This document shows positions 35,350 to 42,934 of a stretch of 64,000 bases of DNA, piece by piece. The position numbers and the translations under genes are program-made. Positions within the stretch are counted from its first letter, which is position 1; each line of letters opens with the position of its first letter. The notes beneath the pieces were generated by a model that searched no databases, was not told the origin of the DNA, and was given only the letters and a program-made list of their open reading frames with translations. The DNA comes from Candidatus Poribacteria bacterium (GTDB lineage Bacteria > Poribacteria > WGA-4E > GCA-2687025), in contig JABGQA010000080.1 in the NCBI GenBank assembly GCA_018644665.1, forward strand, positions 118,445 through 182,444. Direction: 5' to 3'.

Positions 35350-36474
35350 GTGACGAAGCACGAACGGATCATGCGCCAGGCACGGTTCGAGGACGTCGAC
35401 CGCATCCCACTCCTGGGCGGATGGATGAACAGCGCCGAGCATCTCCAGGAACTCGGCGGCACGACTGAGGACGAGTTCTGGTCGGACGGTTGGGCCGGTG
35501 GCCTCCGCGCGTACCAAGCCCTTGACGTCGACGGGATGCTCGGCCACATCGTCCCGGCCAGCCAAACGTCCGTCCGCCAGGGGCGCATCCTCGACGACGA
35601 GCACGCGCACCGCACGACGGAGGACGTGCTCGCGTTCATCGAGGCCACGCTGTCCGACGACCAGATCATCGACGCGTTCGACGCGGACGACTACTACGAC
35701 AAAGAACGCGCCTCGATGGAGGCGACGCAGGCGAGGTACGGCGACATCCTCCACCTGCCGGCGCGTTGGAACTGCATGCCGTCGTTCGGTTGGTACGGGA
35801 CGTTCGGCTATCGCGCGTTCTTCGAGACGGTCGCGCTCTACCCGGACGCGTGGGAGCGTGTGTTCCGCGCCAGCGGCGTCGCGGCCCGTCTCCGCAACGA
35901 ATGTCTTGCGCGGGTGTACAACGACATGGGCCACCCGCCGCTCATCATGTGCGGCGACGATATCTGCGACAACCGGGGCCCGATGGTCTCGCCACAGTTC
36001 CTCGAGGACAACTACTGGCAATGGGCGAAGCACGCCCTGGAGCCGCTGTGCGACGCCGGCATCAAGCCGATCTGCCACTGCGACGGCAACGTCATGCCCC
36101 TGATGGAGCAGATTCTCGACGTCGGGTTCGCCGGGATGCAGGGGTTCCAGGAGGAGTGTGGCGTCCACGTGTCCGATCTCGCGAAGCTCAGGACGCGCGA
36201 CGGCGAGCCCCTGGTGTTCTTCTGCGGCCTGGTCGTCACGCAGACGCTGCCGTGGGGCTCCGTCGACGACGTGCGGGCGGACATCGAATACGCCATCGAC
36301 GCCACGGACGGGGGACGTGGACTGTTCCTCTTCCCGGCAAACGTCATCAACCCCGAGGTGCCCATTGACAACGTCCGCGCGGCGTACTCCCACGCGAAGG
36401 AGTACTCGACAGACTACGACACGCCCGCAAATCAACGCCGAACAGAGTGGCCGTGGCCCCTCCGCGACGCGTAG
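35350..36474 (+). CDS. Uroporphyrinogen-decarboxylase (URO-D) family protein
   Basis: 374 aa. 'MTKHERIMRQARFEDVDRIP' start block; metal site likely in 'KPICHCDGNVMPLMEQIL' and the following 'FQEECGVH'. It is clearly diverged from the URO-D protein at 33637 rather than a recent duplicate. GTG start. Zinc-dependent methyl-transfer enzymes of the MtaA/MtbA type share this barrel, so a role in C1 or methylated-compound metabolism is possible; no corrinoid protein is nearby. Confidence 0.83.
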   Translation: MTKHERIMRQARFEDVDRIPLLGGWMNSAEHLQELGGTTEDEFWSDGWAGGLRAYQALDVDGMLGHIVPASQTSVRQGRILDDEHAHRTTEDVLAFIEATLSDDQIIDAFDADDYYDKERASMEATQARYGDILHLPARWNCMPSFGWYGTFGYRAFFETVALYPDAWERVFRASGVAARLRNECLARVYNDMGHPPLIMCGDDICDNRGPMVSPQFLEDNYWQWAKHALEPLCDAGIKPICHCDGNVMPLMEQILDVGFAGMQGFQEECGVHVSDLAKLRTRDGEPLVFFCGLVVTQTLPWGSVDDVRADIEYAIDATDGGRGLFLFPANVINPEVPIDNVRAAYSHAKEYSTDYDTPANQRRTEWPWPLRDA

Positions 36475-36580
36475 GCGGGGCTCCCGATCCGCCGTTTGAC
36501 ACTCGGCGACACGGCGCCGGAGAATAGGCGAGCATCGCCGGGGCCAGGCATCACCACACCCATAAGGCAGGGAGGGCAAC

Positions 36581-37207
36581 GTGGGCGCAGGAGACAACGC
36601 GCTGACGGAAGCGGAGCGGAACGAAGGCTGGAAACTGCTCTTCGACGGCGAGACACTCGACGGTTGGGGCGCGACCGGCAACGACGAGGGCTGGGCAGTC
36701 GATGATGGAAACATCGTCTGCACGGTCAAGCGTGGTGGCTACCTGTACACCGAAGCGCAGTTCGAGGACTACTCCTTGAAGCTGGACTTCAAGATCGAGG
36801 CCGGCTGTAACAGCGGCATCTTCTTCATGTGGTCCGATCTCGACGACCCCGTCAACACAGGACTCGAGATCCAGATCCTCGACACGTACGGGCCGGACCG
36901 GACAGGAGTCCACGACTGCGGGGCGATCTACGAACTCGTGCCCCCGACGAAGCAGACGATGAGGCCCGTTGGCGAGTGGAACGAGACCGTGCTGACGTTC
37001 AAGGGCGACGACGTCACATTCGCGATGAACGGCGAGACAGTCGCGGAGATGGACGTCTCTGAGTGGACCGAGCCACACACGCACAAAGACGGATCGCGCA
37101 CGAAGTTCACCAAGGCGTGGGCGGGACTGCCGCGCCGAGGCCACATCGGTCTGCAGGACCATGGCGGCAAGCTGTGGTTCAAGAACATCAAGCTTCGTTC
37201 CGTCTAG
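36581..37207 (+). CDS. DUF1080 (3-keto-disaccharide hydrolase-type) protein
   Basis: 208 aa. 'WKLLFDGETLDGWGATG' near the N terminus and 'GCNSGIFFM' ... 'LEIQILDTYG' ... 'CGAIYELVPPT' are the diagnostic blocks of DUF1080, a concanavalin-like fold with reported 3-keto-glycoside hydrolase members. No signal peptide, unusual for the family, so cytoplasmic unless the start is misjudged. GTG start behind GGGAGG. Gfo/Idh-type genes that could produce 3-keto sugars occur elsewhere in the window. The downstream gene starts 9 bp later. Confidence 0.88.
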   Translation: MGAGDNALTEAERNEGWKLLFDGETLDGWGATGNDEGWAVDDGNIVCTVKRGGYLYTEAQFEDYSLKLDFKIEAGCNSGIFFMWSDLDDPVNTGLEIQILDTYGPDRTGVHDCGAIYELVPPTKQTMRPVGEWNETVLTFKGDDVTFAMNGETVAEMDVSEWTEPHTHKDGSRTKFTKAWAGLPRRGHIGLQDHGGKLWFKNIKLRSV

Positions 37208-37216
37208 GAGCCCGCG

Positions 37217-38527
37217 TTGACCGGATCATCATGTCGCCGATTCATGAGGCCGGCGCTGTGCGTCGGCCTCTTGGCTTTGCTCGTGGGTGGCGCGCGCGCC
37301 GACTGGTTGCTCGTGCCGATGGACCACACCCAGGCCGACCATCTGCGCGCGTATGGCCTCACGTTCTGGACGTTGCAGGAACCGCGCGAATACCGCGCCG
37401 AGTGGCTGCTGAACTACCGGTCGGGCGCGTTCCTGCTCGAGGATCGCCGCGACGTGCGGGGACGGGCGCTGGAGCTGGGCGTCATCGTCGAGTCGGTGTC
37501 GGACGACGATGTGCGGGCCATCAAGAACATCATCGAAGACGCCAACATGGACGTGGTGATCCTGGAGAAGGCGCCGAAGGTGGCCGTGTACGCGCCGCCC
37601 GATGACACCCCTCTCCGCGATCCGTGGGACGACGCCGTCAAGATGGCCCTGGAATACGCGGAGATACCGTACGACACCGTCTGGGACGAGCAGCTGCTGA
37701 ACGGGACACTCAACATCGAGGAGTACGACTGGCTCCACCTGCATCACGAGGACTTCACCGGGCAGCACGGGAAGTTCTACGGAGCCTACCGGAACGTCTC
37801 CTGGTACCAACAGCGCGTGATGCTGTTTGAGGTTGAGGCGGCGCGCCTTGGTTTCCCCAGCGTGCCCCGTGAGAAGGGCGCTGTGGCGCAGGCAATCCAG
37901 GCGTACATCGCGCAGGGAGGCTTCGTCTTCGCGATGTGCTCCGCGCCAGAGACGCTGGACATCGCCCTCGCCGCGAAGGGCGGTATGGTGGACATCGTAG
38001 AGCAGCCACTCGACCGCACACCGATTGACCCCGACTTCGCGGCGAAGCTCGATTACGACCGCACGTTGGCTTTCACGGGCTTCACGCTTCGCCCGGACCC
38101 CATAGTCTACGAGTTCTCGAACATCGACAACCCGACCCCCGACATGACGCCCGACGCCGGCACCGAAGACTTCAAGCTGTTCGAGTTCTCGGCGAAGTAC
38201 GATCCCATCCCGACGATGCTGACGCAGTGCCACGTCGCCGAGGTCGACGGGTTCCTGGGCCAGACCACGTCCTTCCGACGGTCGCTCCTGCGGAACTCGG
38301 TCGTCGTCCTAGGTGACATCAGTGGCAGCGCGTACGTGAAGTACATTCACGCGAAGCTGCAGAAGGGCACGTTCACGTACCTGGCGGGACACGACCCCGA
38401 GGACTACCGGCACACCGTCGGCGAGAGCGCGACGCAGCTCGAGCTTCACAAGAACTCGCCCGGCTACCGACTGATCCTGAACAACGTCCTGTTCCCAGCC
38501 GCCAAGGAACGCCCCCACAAGACGTAA
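37217..38527 (+). CDS. Secreted protein of the family often annotated 'asparagine synthetase B'
   Basis: 436 aa. The TTG at 37217 has AGGAG 6 bp upstream and gives a signal peptide ending 'LLVGGARADW'; an internal ATG at 37244 lacks a ribosome-binding site. 'WLLVPMDHTQADHLRAYGL' followed by 'EWLLNYRSGAFL' is the start of a conserved exported family in Bacteroidetes and related phyla that databases label asparagine synthetase B. It has no AsnB amidotransferase or synthetase motifs, so I treat that name as wrong. The central 'YDWLHLHHEDFTGQHGKFYG' looks amidotransferase/ThuA-like. Coupled to the DUF1080 gene. Confidence 0.7.
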   Translation: MTGSSCRRFMRPALCVGLLALLVGGARADWLLVPMDHTQADHLRAYGLTFWTLQEPREYRAEWLLNYRSGAFLLEDRRDVRGRALELGVIVESVSDDDVRAIKNIIEDANMDVVILEKAPKVAVYAPPDDTPLRDPWDDAVKMALEYAEIPYDTVWDEQLLNGTLNIEEYDWLHLHHEDFTGQHGKFYGAYRNVSWYQQRVMLFEVEAARLGFPSVPREKGAVAQAIQAYIAQGGFVFAMCSAPETLDIALAAKGGMVDIVEQPLDRTPIDPDFAAKLDYDRTLAFTGFTLRPDPIVYEFSNIDNPTPDMTPDAGTEDFKLFEFSAKYDPIPTMLTQCHVAEVDGFLGQTTSFRRSLLRNSVVVLGDISGSAYVKYIHAKLQKGTFTYLAGHDPEDYRHTVGESATQLELHKNSPGYRLILNNVLFPAAKERPHKT

Positions 38528-38587
38528 CGCGTCGGGGAGTCAGCGGCGCCGGGGCCCGTGGAGCCGGTCGCCTGACGGGAGGGCCGC

Positions 38588-39055
38588 ATGCGCATCAAGC
38601 TCACGAAACGCGCCGGGAAGCCTCATACGCTTCGCTGCGTCCGTAGCGACGGCTCCGTGACGTGGTCGAACCAGGGAGACGACTTCGTCCGGCACGACCT
38701 GATCCACTACGCGGTCGAGACGACGCTCGCGCTGCGCAAGTCGTTCTACGGTCTGTTGGAGGATGGGTGGGACATCCCGTCGTTCGCCCTCCCCAGCGGC
38801 CAGCGCGAGCGAGAGATCCCGGTAGAAGCCGTGTATACGGAGTTCATCGTCGGGTTGCTGCAAGCGGAGACTATCGGCGCGTCACGCCCGGCCGACTTCC
38901 AGGCGACGCTCGCCACGTCGCTCCGCGGCGGCGCGTTGCCGATCCCCACGCCTATCGCCACCGACGTTCTTCACGAGATTCGCGACGTCAGCCGCGACCT
39001 CCTCGCCAGGTGGGAGCGCGTGCCTCCTGGCGGATGCCTGGAGTTGCGGTTCTGA
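38588..39055 (+). CDS. Conserved hypothetical cytoplasmic protein
   Basis: 155 aa; GGGAGG before the ATG. No known domain. The pattern 'VTWSNQGDDFVRHDLIHYAVETTLAL' with 'SFYGLLEDGWDIPSF' looks like a conserved small family with a buried H-D-x-x-H motif; the two His and the Asp could bind metal. It lies 60 bp after the secreted protein gene. Function unknown. Confidence 0.65.
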   Translation: MRIKLTKRAGKPHTLRCVRSDGSVTWSNQGDDFVRHDLIHYAVETTLALRKSFYGLLEDGWDIPSFALPSGQREREIPVEAVYTEFIVGLLQAETIGASRPADFQATLATSLRGGALPIPTPIATDVLHEIRDVSRDLLARWERVPPGGCLELRF

Positions 39056-39248
39056 GCGCAGGCCGCCACAGGACCTTGGTTGGCGCCGCGACATACGCGC
39101 AAGCGGGGCAGTCGCGCGGGTGGCGCCGCCGGTGCTCCGACCCGGCCCGTCTGGGTGTCGCCGAAGGTGGGCTGCGGGGTTGGGATGCGGAGAGATGTCC
39201 CGTCTGTCGCGAACATCTGGGCTCCGGCTCGCGCCCAGCGGCGAGGCG

Positions 39249-39635
39249 TCACTCCGCTGTCGCCTCGCGACCATAGCGAATCCGGCGCGGATCGACGTCC
39301 GCCCGCGACCGCAGGTAAGCTAACGCTCCCGCCGCCACGTCCGGGCTCGATTCGTCAACGACGAGGACGATGGATCCGCGGCGGGCGAGGAGCCCAGCGT
39401 CGAGCCGGACGGTGTCCGCGTCGTCGCCACCTCGCGCGATGACGACGGCGGGCCTCGCGACATCCGCGGGGCCGCGGGTCGCGAACACGACCCCACGACC
39501 GTCACCGTCGGGCACAGCGAACCTGACCTTCGTTTCGACGACTGCGGACCAGGGCGGCGACGCCTCGGGGCCGAAGACGCGGTACGCCGCGGGCATCACC
39601 AGAACCGCGGTGACGGCGATCAGCAACCACTTCAT
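39249..39635 (-). CDS. Short exported protein resembling the N-terminal half of an alpha/beta hydrolase
   Basis: 128 aa; GGGAG before the ATG; hydrophobic N terminus ('WLLIAVTAVLVMPAAYRVFG') as signal or anchor. The rest matches early strands of dienelactone-hydrolase-like enzymes ('RPAVVIARGG', then 'ALAYLRSRADVDPRRIRYG'), where intact members continue into the G-x-S-x-G nucleophile elbow. Here the frame stops within six residues of that point. Probably a truncated or decayed gene; the 193 bp downstream (39056-39248) show no continuation in any frame. Confidence 0.5.
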   Translation of the reverse strand: MKWLLIAVTAVLVMPAAYRVFGPEASPPWSAVVETKVRFAVPDGDGRGVVFATRGPADVARPAVVIARGGDDADTVRLDAGLLARRGSIVLVVDESSPDVAAGALAYLRSRADVDPRRIRYGREATAE

Positions 39636-39732
39636 GGCAGGCTCCCGGGGTCGTGTGCGGCTCAGAAGGCTCGGTGGTATTCTGTGCTACGCTGGTTGGC
39701 GCGCGCAAATCGACAGGGAGGGACGGACGCGG

Positions 39733-40659
39733 ATGATCCTCGTAGACGCCCACATGCACATATGGGACAGGATAGACGGCCGCCTCGGCGGTGATCGCGT
39801 CCTCCCGACCGGCAACGGAAAGACGCGAATCGGCGACGCAGAGGTCCTCATGATGCCGCCGGGGTTCACAGACAGCCGCGTTCCCGCCGAGACGGCGCTC
39901 GCCTACTTCGATGACGCCGGCGTACACGTCGGAGTCGTCGTGCAGGAGTACATGGACGGTAGTCAGAACGAGTATCTCGTCGACGTCATGCGCCTGCATC
40001 CCGACCGGTTCTTCTGCCACGCGCTGCTTGACTTCTACAACCCGGCCGGTTGCCTCGCCGAGTACGCGCGCGTCAAGGAGATGGGCTTTCGCGGGGTGAA
40101 AGTACCGGCCGGGCATCTGTGCGCGGCGGACCCGCGCGTCCGCATCGACGACCCGGAGATCATGCATGTCTACGCGGCGATGGATGCCGACGGCATGGTC
40201 CTGTCCGTCGACCTTGCCGAGGGCGACGCTCAGGTCGAGGAGTTGTCGAACATAGCGCGTGCGCATCCGGGCCTGTCCGTCGTCCTCGGCCACTTCGCGA
40301 TGGCGAACCGGCCGGCGTGGATGGAGCAACTCCGCCTGTGCAAGCTCCCGAACGTCTACGTTGAGTCGGGCGGCATTTGCTGGCTGTTCCGCGACGAGGG
40401 CATAGAGTTCGCCGGCGCGCAGGAGGCGATCCGGGTCGCGCGCGACGAGGTTGGTGCGGACAAGATCATGTGGGGCAGCGACCTGCCGCGGACGATGGTG
40501 GACTTCACGTACCGGCAACTGCTCGACTTCGCGCGGTACGGCTGTGACATCTTCACCGCAGACGAGAAAGCGGCGTTCCTAGGCGGCAACGCGGCGCGGG
40601 TGTACGGCCTGGACGTCAATGTCCCGCCGCGCGAGCCGCTCCCCCTCATCACCGCGTAG
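39733..40659 (+). CDS. Amidohydrolase family 2 protein
   Basis: 308 aa. H-x-H in 'VDAHMHIWDR', His in 'VVLGHFAMANR', and terminal Asp in 'IMWGSDLPRTM' give the family-2 metal set. Related in plan to, but clearly distinct from, the amidohydrolase at 672-1493. GGGAGG lies upstream of the ATG; the longer in-frame extension upstream overlaps the short hydrolase-like gene and has no family match. Substrate unknown. Confidence 0.86.
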   Translation: MILVDAHMHIWDRIDGRLGGDRVLPTGNGKTRIGDAEVLMMPPGFTDSRVPAETALAYFDDAGVHVGVVVQEYMDGSQNEYLVDVMRLHPDRFFCHALLDFYNPAGCLAEYARVKEMGFRGVKVPAGHLCAADPRVRIDDPEIMHVYAAMDADGMVLSVDLAEGDAQVEELSNIARAHPGLSVVLGHFAMANRPAWMEQLRLCKLPNVYVESGGICWLFRDEGIEFAGAQEAIRVARDEVGADKIMWGSDLPRTMVDFTYRQLLDFARYGCDIFTADEKAAFLGGNAARVYGLDVNVPPREPLPLITA

Positions 40660-40681
40660 GCCCCGCACGGAGGCGCCGCTC

Positions 40682-41443
40682 ATGCATCACGCGGCACGCG
40701 TTCTAGCCCTGTGGCTGGCCACGGCAGCGGTCGCGAGCGCCAGCGCAGGCGTGCAGCCAGCGGCCGTGCTAGCGTTGTGCGATGTCGCGATGAAAGGTGG
40801 CGAGGTGATCGAAGGTGTCGTCGCGATCTCCCGACCTATTGGGTCGGGAGTGGTCACGACCGACGGGTTCTACATCGTCCGCACGCGACTCCGCACCGGC
40901 GATGTGACGCCGGTTCCGTTCCTGTTCAACAAGACGCTCGAGTGGCTGGAGCCGCACACCGGGCGGCGCCAGTTCGTGCCTGCCCGGATCATGGGCGAGT
41001 TCGCCGGCGTCTACTCGTACCAGACTTACTACCTTCGCGACGTCACCGGCCGCGACGAACCCGCGCATGAGAACCGAGAAGCCGTCGAGGAGACCGACGG
41101 CGAGCGCGTGCTCGTCAGGGACGTCGTGCGCAGGGCCACGCACGAGATGCTCGACCACGTGCCTGTGTATCTGGACACGCTGGCGGCTCTGCGGGGAGCC
41201 TGCCACCCAAGCACGGCAGGCCCACCGGCGGCGGAAACGCCTATCCCGTTGGCAGACATGACGCGCTTCACGTTGGTGCACCGTCCGTCGCCCGAGCGCC
41301 TGGCAGCGATCCGCGCCGCCGTCACAGCGTGGGCGAGGAGCATCACGGACGCTGATCCCACGGACACCTGGCCGGTCTGGTTCCATCACGTCGTTGGGCC
41401 GGACCCCGTCACGCAATGGGAGTTCAGGGAGTGGGACATGTGA
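40682..41443 (+). CDS. Exported protein of unknown function, paralogue 1
   Basis: 253 aa with a signal peptide ending 'AVASASAGV'; GGAGG upstream. No recognised domain. It shares a common layout with the next gene: 'GGEVIEGVVAISR', 'TTDGFYIV', 'PFLFNKTLEWLEPHTGRR', 'YYLRDVTGR', 'MLDHVPVYLDTLAALRGAC' and a Trp-rich C terminus. The two look like a tandem duplication with moderate divergence. Translation of the second is coupled through a 4-bp GTGA overlap. Confidence 0.65.
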   Translation: MHHAARVLALWLATAAVASASAGVQPAAVLALCDVAMKGGEVIEGVVAISRPIGSGVVTTDGFYIVRTRLRTGDVTPVPFLFNKTLEWLEPHTGRRQFVPARIMGEFAGVYSYQTYYLRDVTGRDEPAHENREAVEETDGERVLVRDVVRRATHEMLDHVPVYLDTLAALRGACHPSTAGPPAAETPIPLADMTRFTLVHRPSPERLAAIRAAVTAWARSITDADPTDTWPVWFHHVVGPDPVTQWEFREWDM

Positions 41444-42246
41444 CTCGCGCCGCGCATACCCCTGACGGCCGGACAGCAACTCCGCGGCGCGCGAGGAGGC
41501 GGAGCGCGGTCTGGGCGCTCGCGTTGGCGGGCGTCACGCTCGCTGGCGTGGCGAGGGGCCGGGCCCTCCTGGCGCTGTCCGAAGTCACGATGGCGGACGG
41601 CGAGGTCGTCGAGTGCGTCGTGCCGATCTCGCGCGAACTCACGTTCGACGACGCGGCGACGGACGGGTTCTACCTTGTCGGCGCGGCGTCGGACGGACAA
41701 CAGGACGTTCGGCCCTACCTGTTCAGCGCGGACCTGGCGTGGCTGGAGCCACACTCCGGTCGCGGCCACCTCACCTCGACGGGGCCGTTCGGCGACGCCC
41801 CGGCCCGCCACAGCCTCCGCGCGTACTACCTGCGGGACATCACCGGGCGCTTCGGGCCCCCGCGGGAGGAGAGCGAACGCGTGCGAACCGGCCACGGCCG
41901 GGACGTCCTCCTTCGTGAGAAGGTGTACCGGGCCCGACACGCGATGCTGGACTATGTACCCGTCTACGCCGATGTGCTGAGCGCACTTCAGGGCGCATGC
42001 TTCCCGCCCACGGAGGGCGCCGTCCCGGAAGAGATGCGTGTGCCTCTGGCGCGAGTGGAGTGGTTCGCGCTCGTCCGGCAGCCGTCGGCCGAACGGCTAG
42101 CGCGCGTGCAGGCGGGGTTGGCAGCCTGGGCCGCCAGCGTCACGCTGGACCCCATCGACGAAGACGTCCCAGTCTGGTACCACGATGTCGTGGCCCGCCC
42201 ACCGCGCGCCGACTGGGTATTCAGGACCTGGGGCATGGCGCCTTGA
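41440..42246 (+). CDS. Exported or membrane-anchored protein of unknown function, paralogue 2
   Basis: 268 aa. The GTG at 41440 overlaps the upstream TGA and has AGGGAG 7 bp away. The N terminus is Arg-rich then hydrophobic ('SAVWALALAGVTLAGVA'), a signal anchor. Blocks parallel the upstream paralogue: 'DGEVVECVVPISREL', 'ATDGFYLV', 'PYLFSADLAWLEPHSGRG', 'YYLRDITGR' and 'MLDYVPVYADVLSALQGAC'. Likely acts with paralogue 1; function unknown. Confidence 0.65.
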   Translation: MTRAAHTPDGRTATPRRARRRSAVWALALAGVTLAGVARGRALLALSEVTMADGEVVECVVPISRELTFDDAATDGFYLVGAASDGQQDVRPYLFSADLAWLEPHSGRGHLTSTGPFGDAPARHSLRAYYLRDITGRFGPPREESERVRTGHGRDVLLREKVYRARHAMLDYVPVYADVLSALQGACFPPTEGAVPEEMRVPLARVEWFALVRQPSAERLARVQAGLAAWAASVTLDPIDEDVPVWYHDVVARPPRADWVFRTWGMAP

Positions 42247-42284
42247 CGTGAGCCACCGGCCCAAGGGCCCGACGGCCCGACGGC

Positions 42285-42857
42285 CTACACCGTCACACCC
42301 GCGTCGGAGAGGATCTGAGCCGCCGGGACGTTGGATTGCAGCGTCACGCGCACCGTCAGCCGCTGGTCGGTGCCCCCGACGTGCTCGACCGACGTCGGAG
42401 CGCCGCCGAAGACGGTTGCCGCTGCGGCCGTGGCGATGTCCTGCAGCGCGGACGCGGTGTCGGCGTTGTTGGGGTAGGCCGCGCGGTCGTTGACCATGAT
42501 GTCGACACGGTCGGTACGGACCCGCACGGGGCAATCATCCTCATGCTCGAGGTCGTCCGTGAGTTGTAGCGCGGTCCTGATCGCCGTGGTGAGCCGCTCC
42601 GTATCGCTGCCCGACAGCTCCCCGCGGTGGCTGTACAGCACGCCGAGTTCGCCCTTCGCCGCGTCTACGCTGAACTGCGCGTCATCGCCGACGACCATGA
42701 CGATCGGCCCCGACGGAACGTGCGCGTAGTCGGCGATGTCCATCCACCGCTCCGCGTCGGCCGTCACCCAGCGCGAGAAGATGCGCGTGTACGCCGCGTG
42801 GTCCGAGTCTTCCGGGTTCGTGATGAGCAGCTTGATGTCGACTCTGTCCAGGCTCAT
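42285..42857 (-). CDS. Conserved hypothetical protein downstream of the sulfite reductase gene
   Basis: 190 aa, no signal peptide. Not a recognised family. Notable segments are 'ISRWVTADAERWMDIADYAHVPSGP' type helices (a buried D-Y-x-H-V-P motif), 'VLYSHRGELSG' and a C-terminal 'TQRLTVRVTL' strand. It lies 77 bp after the sulfite/nitrite reductase stop on the same strand, so may be co-transcribed and linked to sulfur assimilation. Confidence 0.6.
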   Translation of the reverse strand: MSLDRVDIKLLITNPEDSDHAAYTRIFSRWVTADAERWMDIADYAHVPSGPIVMVVGDDAQFSVDAAKGELGVLYSHRGELSGSDTERLTTAIRTALQLTDDLEHEDDCPVRVRTDRVDIMVNDRAAYPNNADTASALQDIATAAAATVFGGAPTSVEHVGGTDQRLTVRVTLQSNVPAAQILSDAGVTV

Positions 42858-42934
42858 GTTCCTGCCTCACGGAAAGACCGGGACGAGGAGTCCTCGCCCC
42901 GGTCGCATGCGTCAGTGCGTGTCTCAGCCGTCGG

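Noticed and set aside
34828..36729. Minus-strand open frame of 633 codons opposite the HAD and URO-D genes
   Set aside because: Antisense to two genes with conserved motifs; no domain in its translation.
37217..38527. Assignment of this exported protein as asparagine synthetase B
   Set aside because: No N-terminal Cys nucleophile, no glutaminase or ATP-pyrophosphatase motif, and it has a signal peptide.
39056..39248. A C-x-x-C containing peptide on the plus strand ('ERCPVCREHLG') after the gene ending at 39055
   Set aside because: It lies in a frame without a start or ribosome-binding site and with no further zinc-ribbon pattern; judged chance.
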